Assembly (NCBI RefSeq): GCF_011059135.1 | Contig: NZ_JAALGD010000001.1 | Span: 186,001-250,000 of the forward strand | Source of the DNA: Brevibacillus sp. SYP-B805 | GTDB lineage: Bacteria; Bacillota; Bacilli; Brevibacillales; Brevibacillaceae | Direction: 5' to 3' | Length of the DNA stretch: 64,000 bases | Part shown: positions 32,024 to 40,855 of the stretch, one piece after another | Layout: the number at the start of each line of letters is the position of its first letter | Position numbering within the stretch: the stretch's first letter is position 1 | Notes under the pieces: generated by a model | The model's database searches: none | Seen by the model: only the letters and a program-made list of their open reading frames with translations | Told to the model about the DNA's origin: nothing | Made by a program: the position numbers and the translations under genes

Positions 32024-33139
32024 TTATTCCAGCGTATTGACGATCACCACATCCACGTTTTGTTTCAAGTCGATCTCATACGGGGAATGGACCACACTTC
32101 CGTCCGGCTCCCGTATCACTTTTACCACCGGGCGATGAACCGTTTCATGGTCCGCAAAGGTCACCACTCCGACTTTTCCGTTGCTCAGCAGCACCTTGCT
32201 TTCTACAGGATACACGCAAATATGTTTGAGAAAGAGTTTGATCAGGGAAACATCAAAATACTTGTTTCCCGCCCCATACAAGAACTCGACTGCCTCGCTG
32301 AGCGTATACGCATCCCGGTAATGTCGGGGAGAAACAAGCGCATTGAACACATCGCAAAGGGCGACGATTTGCGCGTACGGGTGGATGCCGGATTGTTTGG
32401 CCCGATAAGGATAACCCGTTCCGTCATAGCGTTCATGATGCTGCAGTGCGCATAAGGCAGCCGATTGGGGGATATCTTTATGACTGCATAATATCTGATA
32501 CCCGTAGATGGTGTGTTTTTCCAGTTCATCCCGCTCCGCTTCCGTGAGCGGTTCCGTTTTTCTCACCAGTTGCTCCGGCAACCGGGTCATTCCGATATCA
32601 AAACAAAGAGCGCCGATAGTTAGTTCCCGGAGTTGGCCGAAGTCAAACTCCTGCGCCATCCCTACCACCGCAGCCGAAACAGCGACTTGCAGCGAATGTT
32701 GGAACAGAAAAAGATCCAGCTTGTACAAAGCAGTCAGCTGCTCCAGTAAAAACGGGCTGGAAACAAGGTCGTAGATCATGTGACGAAAATAGATGCGAAA
32801 CTTTCCTTCAAAGAAAGCATCCGCAGCCAATCCTTTGACATGGCAGGAATCAAGAAATTGCGTCAATGCACGCATCATTTTCTGCTCGGGCGAATGGTAT
32901 GGGAAGGCAGATCGTTCACCCGAAATGTGTTCCTTCTGCTCATCCACGGCTGGTTTGGCTGCATGAACGGGCGTTTTGTCATGAATGTATACGGTTTTGA
33001 TATTCCTATTCCTCAGTCGCTGAATCAGTTCGTCGGTCAGTTGTTTCCCTTCCCTGAGCAATACGTTCCCGTTGGCAGAATGAATCGGCTTGGCTACAAT
33101 ATCCCCGCTGGTTAATTCCCAGACACTTACCTTTTTCAA
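32024..33139 (-). CDS. HD-GYP-type protein with altered catalytic doublet
   Basis: About 371 residues from TTG 33139 (AAGGTG 9 nt upstream), or 375 from GTG 33151. An N-terminal DUF3391-like beta region (LTSGDIVAKPIHSANGNVLLREGKQLTDELIQRLRNRNIKTVYI) precedes an HD-GYP domain. HSLQVAV, EKHTIYGYQIL and LQHHERYDGTGYP are conserved. The central HD doublet, normally HDIGK, is FDIGM (F184-D185 in the longer numbering), so a metal-binding His and the following Lys are lost. HD-GYP proteins normally hydrolyse cyclic di-GMP; this one may bind it without cleaving, or have another activity. It is co-transcribed with the small gene upstream and divergent from the LexA-like regulator. Confidence 0.85.
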   Translation of the reverse strand: MKKVSVWELTSGDIVAKPIHSANGNVLLREGKQLTDELIQRLRNRNIKTVYIHDKTPVHAAKPAVDEQKEHISGERSAFPYHSPEQKMMRALTQFLDSCHVKGLAADAFFEGKFRIYFRHMIYDLVSSPFLLEQLTALYKLDLFLFQHSLQVAVSAAVVGMAQEFDFGQLRELTIGALCFDIGMTRLPEQLVRKTEPLTEAERDELEKHTIYGYQILCSHKDIPQSAALCALQHHERYDGTGYPYRAKQSGIHPYAQIVALCDVFNALVSPRHYRDAYTLSEAVEFLYGAGNKYFDVSLIKLFLKHICVYPVESKVLLSNGKVGVVTFADHETVHRPVVKVIREPDGSVVHSPYEIDLKQNVDVVIVNTLE

Positions 33140-33169
33140 AGGAACCCCCACCTTTTTTGCAGTCAGTGT

Positions 33170-33352
33170 TTAGTCGAGTTTTGGTATTTTCGGAACAGGC
33201 AGCAAGTCATCGTTGTCGTCTTTACAAAACGGTTGTTTAGCCGGAGGCCATTTGCCTTTTTGCTTCAAATCCGACAAAATTCGAGGCAATATCTCACTCA
33301 CCAACTTCTTGCCAATCGCTCGATTCAGTCTTGCAGGTTCATCCTTGTTCAT
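33170..33352 (-). CDS. 60-residue hypothetical protein upstream of the HD-GYP gene
   Basis: MNKDEPARLNRAIGKKLVSEILPRIL opens a charged helical protein ending in KDDNDDLLPVPKIPKLD. AAGGTG lies 10 nt before ATG 33352. Upstream is a good promoter at 33434-33406 on this strand. The HD-GYP gene starts 18-30 bp downstream, so the two form an operon. I do not recognise the family. Small size and location suggest a partner or regulator of the neighbouring proteins. Confidence 0.55.
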   Translation of the reverse strand: MNKDEPARLNRAIGKKLVSEILPRILSDLKQKGKWPPAKQPFCKDDNDDLLPVPKIPKLD

Positions 33353-33405
33353 ACCAAATTCACACCTTTCCGACAGCGATTGAGTCGAAAGTCCCTCCAT
33401 TCCGA

Positions 33406-33434
33406 ATGATAAGTATTTATCAAAAATATGTCAA
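33406..33434 (-). promoter_or_regulatory. Sigma-A promoter of the small gene/HD-GYP operon
   Basis: On the minus strand TTGACA (33434-33429) and TATCAT (33411-33406) are 17 bp apart. Operator 1 covers the -10 and part of the spacer; operator 2 lies just upstream of the -35. Confidence 0.75.
33407..33422. promoter_or_regulatory. Operator 1, TGATAA-N4-TTATCA
   Basis: A perfect palindrome with a 4-bp centre, overlapping the -10 of the leftward promoter. It has the same half-sites and spacing as 33441-33456 and 33489-33504. Confidence 0.75.
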
Positions 33435-33440
33435 TATGCC

Positions 33441-33456
33441 TGATAATCTATTATCA
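33441..33456. promoter_or_regulatory. Operator 2, TGATAA-N4-TTATCA
   Basis: A second perfect copy of the 16-bp palindrome, midway between the divergent promoters, 34 bp from operator 1. Confidence 0.75.
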
Positions 33457-33488
33457 ATCATACTTTAGTAGGATTTTCTCGTGTATTT

Positions 33489-33519
33489 TGATAGATATTT
33501 ATCAAAACTTGTCTATAAT
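33489..33519 (+). promoter_or_regulatory. Operator 3 and promoter of the LexA-like regulator gene
   Basis: TGATAG-N4-TTATCA (33489-33504, one mismatch) is followed by TATAAT at 33514-33519. The operator occupies the -35/spacer region, so binding should repress the regulator gene. The -35 match itself is poor. Confidence 0.7.
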
Positions 33520-33539
33520 TATTTTCGGAGGCGATACAC

Positions 33540-34547
33540 GTGAACTATTATCAACTGTTGAAACAATATGTCGAAAAAAGCGGGTTATCTCATCGGGAAA
33601 TATCGAGGCAGTGCAAAGAACGGGGCACACCTGTATCCCAGGCCTATATCAGCCAAATCGTAAAGGGGGACGTCCCTCCCGCCTCTGATGAAGTGAATCG
33701 AATCCTTGCCATTGTCACCGGGGGAGACCCGGATTCACTGATTATTGCCGGCTACAAGGAAAAAGCTCCCGCCAAAATCAGGGAACTGCTTGATCAAGCT
33801 GACAATATCACGGCGCTCATCAGCAAATACATTGCATCGCTGGTCGAAGCCATGACCGATGAAAATGGCTGCATCGACCCGTTTTACCGGAACCTGCTGA
33901 TTACCGGCCTGAAAGAAAGCGGCATGAACATCGAGGATGAGGAGAAGTTTTTGAAATACGATTATCAAGCCGAATCGTTTTTGCAAAAGCTAGACATAGA
34001 GTCCAAACTTCAATTCTTTACGTTAATCGCCGAATCCCTGATCGGCAGTTCCAAGCAGGAGGATCCTGCCTTGTCAATCGGCCACACAACCTCTGACGCT
34101 CCGCCTCCTGCCGTGCTGCGCATCCCGCTGCTCACCCGGGTTCACGCCAACCAATCTGCGCTCATCAACGACGAGTACATTCAATCATGGTTCACGGTTT
34201 CCAACCTGGACAACTATCGGGACGGTGAGCTGTTTCTCTTTAAAGTACAGGACGACGCGATGAGCGGGAGCCGAATTCTGAGCGGCGATATCGTTTTGGT
34301 AAAGATACAATCGACCGTCCAAAACGGAGAGATTGCCCTCGTTCTCTTGAATGAACAGGATGCTGTCTTGCGGCGTGTGAAGAAACTGGACGGCACCCAC
34401 ATCCTTCTCTATCCGGACAATCCCCGTTATGAGCCGATCATCAATAGCGCCCAACATTTCCGCATTTGCGGCAAAGTCATCTATGTCAGCTTCGATCCTT
34501 ATTTGTATACTGAACAAGAGGCGGCCCTTCCGGAGAACCGCTGTTGA
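33540..34547 (+). CDS. XRE-type HTH regulator with LexA/S24-like C-terminal domain lacking the cleavage dyad
   Basis: A 335-residue protein. An XRE helix-turn-helix lies at about 5-60 (GLSHREISRQCKERGTPVSQAYISQIVKGD), a helical middle at 75-175, and a LexA/CI-like peptidase S24 fold at 200-330. The S24 Ser-Lys dyad is missing. Where LexA has Ser-Met the sequence is DDAM (Ala240), and the lysine position in AVLRRVKKL is Arg278. So it should not self-cleave, and oligomerisation or a ligand may control it. GTG 33540 lies 8 nt after CGGAGG. It probably binds the three TGATAA palindromes upstream and so represses itself and the HD-GYP operon. Confidence 0.85.
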   Translation: MNYYQLLKQYVEKSGLSHREISRQCKERGTPVSQAYISQIVKGDVPPASDEVNRILAIVTGGDPDSLIIAGYKEKAPAKIRELLDQADNITALISKYIASLVEAMTDENGCIDPFYRNLLITGLKESGMNIEDEEKFLKYDYQAESFLQKLDIESKLQFFTLIAESLIGSSKQEDPALSIGHTTSDAPPPAVLRIPLLTRVHANQSALINDEYIQSWFTVSNLDNYRDGELFLFKVQDDAMSGSRILSGDIVLVKIQSTVQNGEIALVLLNEQDAVLRRVKKLDGTHILLYPDNPRYEPIINSAQHFRICGKVIYVSFDPYLYTEQEAALPENRC

Positions 34548-34583
34548 ATCTCGTCTCGACGTGCTCGCAGCCGTCAGCCATGG

Positions 34584-34612
34584 GCCGCTCTTTAGCTGGA
34601 GCGGCTGATTTG
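34584..34612 (+). terminator. Probable terminator of the LexA-like regulator gene
   Basis: GCCGCTC (34584-34590) pairs with GAGCGGC (34599-34605) and is followed by TGATTTGTT, a modest T run. Confidence 0.6.
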
Positions 34613-34635
34613 TTAGAATGAAGAAGGAATGTCGG

Positions 34636-35295
34636 GTGGAAAAGAGGGCGATCGCCATCAACGAAGAGATCTTGCAGCATTTCTTGCGGGAAGTAAGGCT
34701 GGAAAGCCCTTCTCCCGTCGATCCCGTGATCGTCAGCCATCTTCCTGAGCCGTGGGAGCTGGTGGGCACGGGAAACTATGCCGGCGTTTTCGGCCATCCC
34801 GACTATCCCGATCTGGTCGTGAAAGTATATGCGCCGGGACGGCCGGGAATCGAGCAGGAGAAGAAGGTGTACGAGAAACTGGGAGAGTCCCGCTACTTTC
34901 CGGTCTGTTATCAGGCGGGGGAGCATTTTCTGGTGCTGAAGCGGGTACGAGGCATCTCCCTGTTCGATTGCGTCCGTTACGGCATTCCCATTCCGCCGCA
35001 GGTGATTGAAGACGTGGAGGCGGCATTGGCCGAAGCGCGGGCGAAAGGGCTTCATCCGCACGATGTGCACGGCAAAAACGTGCTGATGTACCAGGGAAGG
35101 GGCTACTTGATCGATGTTTCCGATTACCTAAAGCCCCATGAGGATACCAAGTGGCGGGACCTGCGGAAAGCCTACTACCGGATCTATCTGCCGTATCTGA
35201 AGGATCGCGGCTGGAAAATTCCGCTCTGGGTGCTGGACGGGGTGCGCAAAGGCTACCGCGTCTACAAGAAGTGGAAACGGCTGTTTTCCTCGTAG
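34636..35295 (+). CDS. Protein kinase-like protein (YrzF/YbdM type)
   Basis: A 219-residue minimal kinase-fold protein. Visible parts are an abbreviated glycine loop (LVGTGNYAGVFGHPDYPDLVVKVY, with the ATP-binding Lys), catalytic HDVHGKNVLMY in place of HRDxxxxN, and IDVSDY in place of DFG. The N-lobe is short, as in the small B. subtilis YrzF-like kinases. The C-terminus is basic. It may phosphorylate protein or a small molecule. GTG 34636 follows AAGGA by about 8 nt; ATG 34618 lacks a site. lspA follows after 80 bp. Confidence 0.75.
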   Translation: MEKRAIAINEEILQHFLREVRLESPSPVDPVIVSHLPEPWELVGTGNYAGVFGHPDYPDLVVKVYAPGRPGIEQEKKVYEKLGESRYFPVCYQAGEHFLVLKRVRGISLFDCVRYGIPIPPQVIEDVEAALAEARAKGLHPHDVHGKNVLMYQGRGYLIDVSDYLKPHEDTKWRDLRKAYYRIYLPYLKDRGWKIPLWVLDGVRKGYRVYKKWKRLFSS

Positions 35296-35373
35296 AGGCC
35301 GCTTTCTTGTTTCCCATTTATGAATATGGTAGAATTTTGATTTGACGCTTTTTGATGCGGAGGAGGCCTTATT

Positions 35374-35823
35374 TTGATCTACTATCTGATCGCACTTGTT
35401 GTCGTGGTCCTCGATCAATTCACCAAATACCTGATTGTCCACAACATGGAGCAGGGGGAATCCATTCCGTTAATCCCGGATGTCTTCCATCTGACCTCCC
35501 ATCGCAACCTGGGGGCGGCGTTCGGCATTCTGCAGAACCAGCGGCTGGTGTTTATCATCATTACGCTGGCGGTCGTGGCCGGCATTGTCGTGTCGCTTGT
35601 GCGTATCGGACGGACGCAGCCGCGCGTGTCGCTCGCCCTTTCCCTGGTGCTGGGCGGGGCGGTCGGCAATTTCATCGACCGTGTCACAACGGGGGAAGTG
35701 GTCGATTTCCTGGACTTTACGCTGATTCATTTCCCGATCTTTAATGTGGCGGATGTCGCCATCACCGTCGGGGTGGGTCTGCTGCTGCTCGACCTGCTGC
35801 TGGACCCCCGCCGCGCGCGATAA
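35374..35823 (+). CDS. lspA: Lipoprotein signal peptidase (signal peptidase II)
   Basis: A 149-residue inner-membrane aspartic protease with four transmembrane spans. It removes signal peptides from prolipoproteins after lipid attachment. The family blocks are present: LDQFTKYLI, the motif SHRNLGAAFGIL, the first catalytic Asp in GGAVGNFIDRVTTGEVVDFLDF, and the second in FPIFNVADVAITVG. The start is TTG 35374 with GGAGGAGG 7 nt upstream. It is followed by ylyB, as in B. subtilis. Confidence 0.96.
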   Translation: MIYYLIALVVVVLDQFTKYLIVHNMEQGESIPLIPDVFHLTSHRNLGAAFGILQNQRLVFIIITLAVVAGIVVSLVRIGRTQPRVSLALSLVLGGAVGNFIDRVTTGEVVDFLDFTLIHFPIFNVADVAITVGVGLLLLDLLLDPRRAR

Positions 35824-35877
35824 ACGGGCCCGGCCTGGATCATACTAGCAGAAAGAAGAATGGCAGGAGAGCACGAG

Positions 35878-36804
35878 ATGGAAACAACACAGTTTGAGAG
35901 ATTTGATTGGAGCGTCGACCCCGCCGACGCGGGAGAGCGGATTGACAAATACATCACCATGCAGGGGGAAGAATGGTCCCGTTCGCAGGTGCAGGCCTGG
36001 ATCAAGGAGGGGCGCGTGTCGGTCAACGGGGAGACGGTGAAAAGCAACTACAAGGTGGCGGCCGATGACGAAGTAACCCTGCGCGTACCGCCGCCGAAGG
36101 AGCTGACGATCCAGCCGGAACCGATCCCGCTCGACATCGTCTATGAGGATGGGGATCTGGTGGTGGTGAACAAGCCGCGCGGTCTGGTCGTCCATCCGGC
36201 GCCCGGCCACTACACGGGCACGCTGGTGAACGCGCTTCTTTACCACTGCAAGGATCTGTCCGGCATCAATGGCGTGCTCCGGCCGGGGATCGTGCACCGC
36301 ATCGATAAGGACACATCCGGACTGCTGGTGATCGCCAAGAACGACAAGGCGCACATGGGGCTGGCCGCGCAGTTGAAGGAGCATACCGTCCACCGCAAGT
36401 ATGTGGCGATCGTTCACGGCGTCATCCCGCATGAAATGGGGACGATCGATGCCCCGATCGGACGCGATCCGAAAAACCGGCAGCAGATGGCGGTCGTCTT
36501 CGAGAACAGCAAGCCGGCGGTCACCCATTTCATCGTGCTGGAGCGGTTCAAGGAGTACACCTTGGTGGAATGCAAGCTGGAAACAGGCAGAACCCATCAG
36601 ATTCGCGTCCATATGAAATATATCGGCCATCCGCTGGCGGGCGATCCCAAGTACGGCCCGAAGAAGACGCTGGAGCTGGACGGGCAGGCGCTGCACGCCA
36701 AAACGCTTGGGTTTGTCCATCCGCGCACAGGTGAATATCTGGAATTTGAAGCACCGTTGCCTGAAGAATTGCTGAACGTGATAGATTGGCTGCGGCTGCA
36801 GTAA
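35878..36804 (+). CDS. ylyB: RluD-type 23S rRNA pseudouridine synthase
   Basis: A 308-residue RluA/RluD-family enzyme. An N-terminal S4 domain (GERIDKYITMQGEEWSRSQVQAWIKEGRVSVNG) is followed by the catalytic domain with the Asp in RPGIVHRIDKDTSGLLVIAKN. The motifs LETGRTHQIRVHMKYIGHPLAGDPKYG are also conserved. It isomerises specific uridines in large-subunit rRNA. ATG 35878 has AGGAGA 8 nt upstream; an ATG at 35860 is possible but lacks a site. Its position between lspA and the pyr operon matches B. subtilis ylyB. A terminator follows. Confidence 0.94.
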   Translation: METTQFERFDWSVDPADAGERIDKYITMQGEEWSRSQVQAWIKEGRVSVNGETVKSNYKVAADDEVTLRVPPPKELTIQPEPIPLDIVYEDGDLVVVNKPRGLVVHPAPGHYTGTLVNALLYHCKDLSGINGVLRPGIVHRIDKDTSGLLVIAKNDKAHMGLAAQLKEHTVHRKYVAIVHGVIPHEMGTIDAPIGRDPKNRQQMAVVFENSKPAVTHFIVLERFKEYTLVECKLETGRTHQIRVHMKYIGHPLAGDPKYGPKKTLELDGQALHAKTLGFVHPRTGEYLEFEAPLPEELLNVIDWLRLQ

Positions 36805-36810
36805 GCGATG

Positions 36811-36847
36811 CATCCGCTCGGGACATCTTCCCGGGCGGATGTTTTTT
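36811..36847 (+). terminator. Terminator of lspA-ylyB
   Basis: CATCCGC (36811-36817) pairs with GCGGATG (36835-36841), with an inner CGG/CCG extension, followed by six T residues. Confidence 0.88.
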
Positions 36848-36977
36848 GGTACGGGCGGAAATGATACATGGTAATCAATTGACGCGATGGCAGCAGGGCG
36901 CCTGCCAGGTCGATGCAACATTCACGGGGAAATTGCGTCATAGCATGCAAGACGGAAAACAGAAAGGACGACATCTG

Positions 36978-38357
36978 ATGGCTAACAGGAAACGCTTCTT
37001 GAACGCGATGGCTTCCCTCTTGTTCACCTCTGCCCTGCTTCTCTCAACCGGCGCAGGTGCGAGCGAGACCGGCCAACCGGCAAAACCCCCGCAGCGCGTC
37101 TCAACCGTCACGCTTCCGGCAAACATCGCTTTCACCAGCAATCATCATCTGTGGCTGCTGGATGCTTCGCTCCCGCAAGCGGCGCCCAAAGCGGTGACGC
37201 GCAGCGGCAGCGCCGGGATCATTGGATGGTCCTTTGACGGCGCATGGCTGCTGTACACCTTTCAGGCCAATCCGCAAGCGGCCGGCTCGCCTTCCACGCT
37301 CTGGGCGGTGAAAGCAGACGGCAGCCTGGCCCAGCAGGTTGATCCGCGTCCGGTGACGGGGAGGCCGCAGTGGTCCCCCACCGCCCGAAAGCTGGTCTAT
37401 TTCACGCAGGGAGCGGATGGCCGCCTGCAGCTCCTTCTGGCGGAGATCGGGGCCGACAACAAAGTGAAAACCCGCCTCCTCCCGACGGATGCCGAGGTGG
37501 CCGACATCGCCTGGATGCCGGACGGCCAAGGGTTGCTCGGCTCCGTCCCTGCGGGAAAAAACCGGCCGATGCAGCTGGTGAAGCTTGACCTGACGGGAAA
37601 ACGTACAGAGACGTATCGGCTGGGAAATCCCCCCAACGTGGAAGAAGGCATCTACCCGTATCTGGCCGACGGACTGAAGGTATCGCCGAATGGCCGCTAT
37701 GTGGCCTATTTTGAACGGCTGAATTCCGCATCGCTGTCTGCGGACGGCGTGCCGATCAAGCTCTTTGACTTGCAGGCTTCCGTCCAGCCGAAAACCATCG
37801 GGAGCGGGCTGGCGTATCCCGAATGGCTGGCCTGGTCACCGGACAGCCGCCTGCTTGCCTACATCGTGGGAGGAGGACGGGAAGCGACCGCGAACAAACA
37901 GCTGGCGATCATCGATGCAACCACCGGCAATCCGGTCGTGGCTCCGCCTGCGCAAAGCGACCGGGTGGAGACGCTGCCGGCCTGGGCAGGCGGACCGAAC
38001 GGCACGCTATTTTTTACTCGCGGCAAAGGATCGGTGGCGTGGGAAGGCAAGTACGATCCCCGGAAACCGCTGGTGCCCGGACAGCGCATCTGGATGCGCA
38101 GCGCCGCAGGAGCGATGCAGCCTGTGACGCAGGGGGACGACCGGACGGCCGATACGTACCCGAATCCGTCACCGGACAGCCGCACGCTGTTGTATCTGCG
38201 GTTGGATGGCGCCGAGCATGGCTCTCTGCGCGTAAAAACCGCCGGGACTTCTGCCGATCGGGAACTGCTCACCAACGTGACGGGAGACCCGGGATACTAC
38301 GGCAACTACCTGCCGGCGTGGGTCCAGGTCTACTGGAAAAAGAAAACTAACGGTTGA
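36978..38357 (+). CDS. Exported TolB/WD40-like beta-propeller protein
   Basis: A 459-residue protein. Residues 1-30 (MANRKRFLNAMASLLFTSALLLSTGAGASE) form a Sec signal peptide without a lipobox cysteine. The rest holds repeated PD40/TolB-like blades, with W-S/P-(D)-G or S-x-D-S turns: IGWSFDGAWLLYTF, PQWSPTARKLVYFT, IAWMPDGQGLLGSV, LKVSPNGRYVAYF, LAWSPDSRLLAYI, PNPSPDSRTLLYLRL. It is likely a secreted binding propeller; the ligand is unknown. AAAGGA lies about 9 nt before ATG 36978. Its stop overlaps the -35 of the pyr promoter. Confidence 0.8.
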   Translation: MANRKRFLNAMASLLFTSALLLSTGAGASETGQPAKPPQRVSTVTLPANIAFTSNHHLWLLDASLPQAAPKAVTRSGSAGIIGWSFDGAWLLYTFQANPQAAGSPSTLWAVKADGSLAQQVDPRPVTGRPQWSPTARKLVYFTQGADGRLQLLLAEIGADNKVKTRLLPTDAEVADIAWMPDGQGLLGSVPAGKNRPMQLVKLDLTGKRTETYRLGNPPNVEEGIYPYLADGLKVSPNGRYVAYFERLNSASLSADGVPIKLFDLQASVQPKTIGSGLAYPEWLAWSPDSRLLAYIVGGGREATANKQLAIIDATTGNPVVAPPAQSDRVETLPAWAGGPNGTLFFTRGKGSVAWEGKYDPRKPLVPGQRIWMRSAAGAMQPVTQGDDRTADTYPNPSPDSRTLLYLRLDGAEHGSLRVKTAGTSADRELLTNVTGDPGYYGNYLPAWVQVYWKKKTNG

Positions 38358-38382
38358 CACGCTTGTCGGATCATGTCATAAT
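38354..38382 (+). promoter_or_regulatory. Sigma-A promoter of the pyr operon
   Basis: TTGACA (38354-38359) and CATAAT (38377-38382) with 17-bp spacing; the expected start is near 38389. The -35 overlaps the stop codon of the preceding gene. Confidence 0.88.
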
Positions 38383-38402
38383 CACTACGAAAGCACAGGA
38401 AC

Positions 38403-39097
<695 letters not shown>

Positions 39098-39110
39098 CAG
39101 ACACGATATG

Positions 39111-39205
39111 CCTCTTTAAGGCTGATCCCGTGAGATTAGCAAGAGGTGCCAACTTCTTCCCTGGTGGCAGAAGTGTGCCTCTTTGCGCTCGCAAAGAGTT
39201 TTTTT
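39111..39205 (+). promoter_or_regulatory. PyrR attenuator 2 (pyrR-pyrP intergenic)
   Basis: The binding hairpin spans 39111-39146 (CCTCTT...AAGAGG around GATCCCGTGAGATTAGCAAG). The terminator is CTCTTTGC 39179-39186 / GCAAAGAG 39191-39198 with seven T residues. Confidence 0.92.
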
Positions 39206-39245
39206 GTGCCCTCAGAGAACTTGGAGATGGAAAGAAGGGGAAGCA

Positions 39246-40604
39246 ATGAATCAGAAATCATTCATCGATGTACATGAAACACCGGCCATTGCCCGGCTGC
39301 TGCCGCTCAGCATCCAGCATCTGTTCGCCATGTTCGGCGCAACCGTGCTGGTGCCGATCCTGACCGGCCTCGATCCGGCAACCGCGCTGTTCTCCAGCGG
39401 GATCGGAACACTCCTGTTCCTGCTCATCACCAAAGGGAAAATCCCCAACTACCTGGGTTCATCCTTTGCCTTCATCGGTCCGATTATCACGGTTACCAAA
39501 GCGTTCGGCGTGGGAACGGCGCTGTTGGGCTGCTTCCTGTCCGGGCTTGTCTACATCATCGTCGCCGCCATCGTGGCGAAGAGCGGCGTGAAATGGCTGG
39601 ATCGCGTCCTGCCGCCGGTGGTGATCGCGTCCGTCATCGTGGTGATCGGCCTCAGCCTGGCCGGGGTGGCTGTCGACATGGCGACAAAGGTTACCGTTGA
39701 CAACGTCCCTACCATTTCCCTCACCTCGATTGAAATCTCGCTTGTCACCATGGTCGTCACGGTGCTGGCTGCCGTGGTGCTGCGCGGCTTCTTCGCCCTG
39801 ATTCCGATTCTGATCGGGATCGTGGTCGGATACCTGTATGCGCTGGTCCGTCATCCGGAGTTGATCGATTGGCAGAAAGTGGCGGATGCCCCGATCTTCA
39901 TCGGACTGGGGGACATGTTCACGCAGCACTTCAAATTGGCGGAAGTTTCCGCCGCCCTGGCAATCCCGCAGGCGTGGATAACCGGCTTGATCATCGCGCC
40001 GGTGGCATTCGTGACGCTGGCGGAGCACCTTGGCCATCTGCTGGTAACCAGCAAGATCATGGACCGCGATCTGATGAAAGATCCCGGCCTGCACCGCAGC
40101 CTGCTCGGCGACGGGGTAGCCACTTCCCTGGCCGCCCTGATCGGCGGACCGCCGGCGACGACGTACGGCGAAAACATCGGCGTGTTGGCGATCACGCGGG
40201 TGTACAGCCGCGTGGTGATCGCGCTTGCTGCGGTCTTGGCGATCCTGTTCGCCTTCATCGGCAAGATCAGCGCGCTGCTGATGACGATCCCGACTCCCGT
40301 GCTGGGCGGCGTCTCCATCATCCTGTTCGGCATCATCGCGGCACAAGGCCTGCGGATGTATGTGGAGAACAAGGTGGACTTCTCCCACAAGCGCAACATG
40401 ATCATCGCCGCCGCCATCCTGGTAACGGGCATCGGAGGCTTCAAGATCAGCTTCGCGGGCGTTACCTTCTGGCAATCGTTTTTGACCAATCTGACCATCG
40501 ACAACATCGCCTTCTCCACCTTCCTCGGGATTATCCTGCACGTGGTGCTGCCCGGCAAGGAAGCGGCGATGGGCGACACCAAATCGGAACAACAAACCGC
40601 ATAA
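39246..40604 (+). CDS. pyrP: Uracil permease (NCS2 family)
   Basis: A 452-residue membrane protein with about 14 hydrophobic segments. It imports uracil with protons. Family marks are LSIQHLFAMFGATVLVPILTGLDPATALFSSGIGTLLF, YLGSSFAFIGPI, FVTLAEHLGH and GGPPATTYGENIGVLAITRVYSR. AAGGGGAAG precedes ATG 39246. It lies between attenuators 2 and 3, the same place as B. subtilis pyrP, so its expression is independently tuned by PyrR. Confidence 0.96.
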   Translation: MNQKSFIDVHETPAIARLLPLSIQHLFAMFGATVLVPILTGLDPATALFSSGIGTLLFLLITKGKIPNYLGSSFAFIGPIITVTKAFGVGTALLGCFLSGLVYIIVAAIVAKSGVKWLDRVLPPVVIASVIVVIGLSLAGVAVDMATKVTVDNVPTISLTSIEISLVTMVVTVLAAVVLRGFFALIPILIGIVVGYLYALVRHPELIDWQKVADAPIFIGLGDMFTQHFKLAEVSAALAIPQAWITGLIIAPVAFVTLAEHLGHLLVTSKIMDRDLMKDPGLHRSLLGDGVATSLAALIGGPPATTYGENIGVLAITRVYSRVVIALAAVLAILFAFIGKISALLMTIPTPVLGGVSIILFGIIAAQGLRMYVENKVDFSHKRNMIIAAAILVTGIGGFKISFAGVTFWQSFLTNLTIDNIAFSTFLGIILHVVLPGKEAAMGDTKSEQQTA

Positions 40605-40614
40605 TTCGTTCGCT

Positions 40615-40830
40615 TTCCTTTAAATCGGTCCTGTGAGGCTGGCAAGGAACGTCGGGCGCACGGTTGGCCGGCAGGCATGCATCCAGGATGCCCTGTCGGC
40701 ACAAGGGAACGGGGCAGCCGCCAATGCAAGGCTTGGTGACAGCCCCGCCTGCCGCGCCCTGCGCGAATGAAGCTGCATGAAGCTTCTTGCCGGCCAGCCT
40801 GAAAAGGGCAGACGGACAAGAAGCTTTTTT
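40615..40830 (+). promoter_or_regulatory. PyrR attenuator 3 (pyrP-pyrB intergenic)
   Basis: The binding hairpin is at 40615-40649 (TTCCTT...AAGGAA around CGGTCCTGTGAGGCTGGCAAG). A long GC-rich antiterminator region follows. The terminator is AGCTTCTTG 40781-40789 / CAAGAAGCT 40817-40825 plus T residues to 40830. Confidence 0.9.
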
Positions 40831-40855
40831 CATTAACCAAAACGGAGGGGTTCGC

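Noticed and set aside
36786-36977. N-terminal extension of the TolB-like protein
   Set aside because: It overlaps the terminator after ylyB; the signal peptide and ribosome site place the start at 36978.
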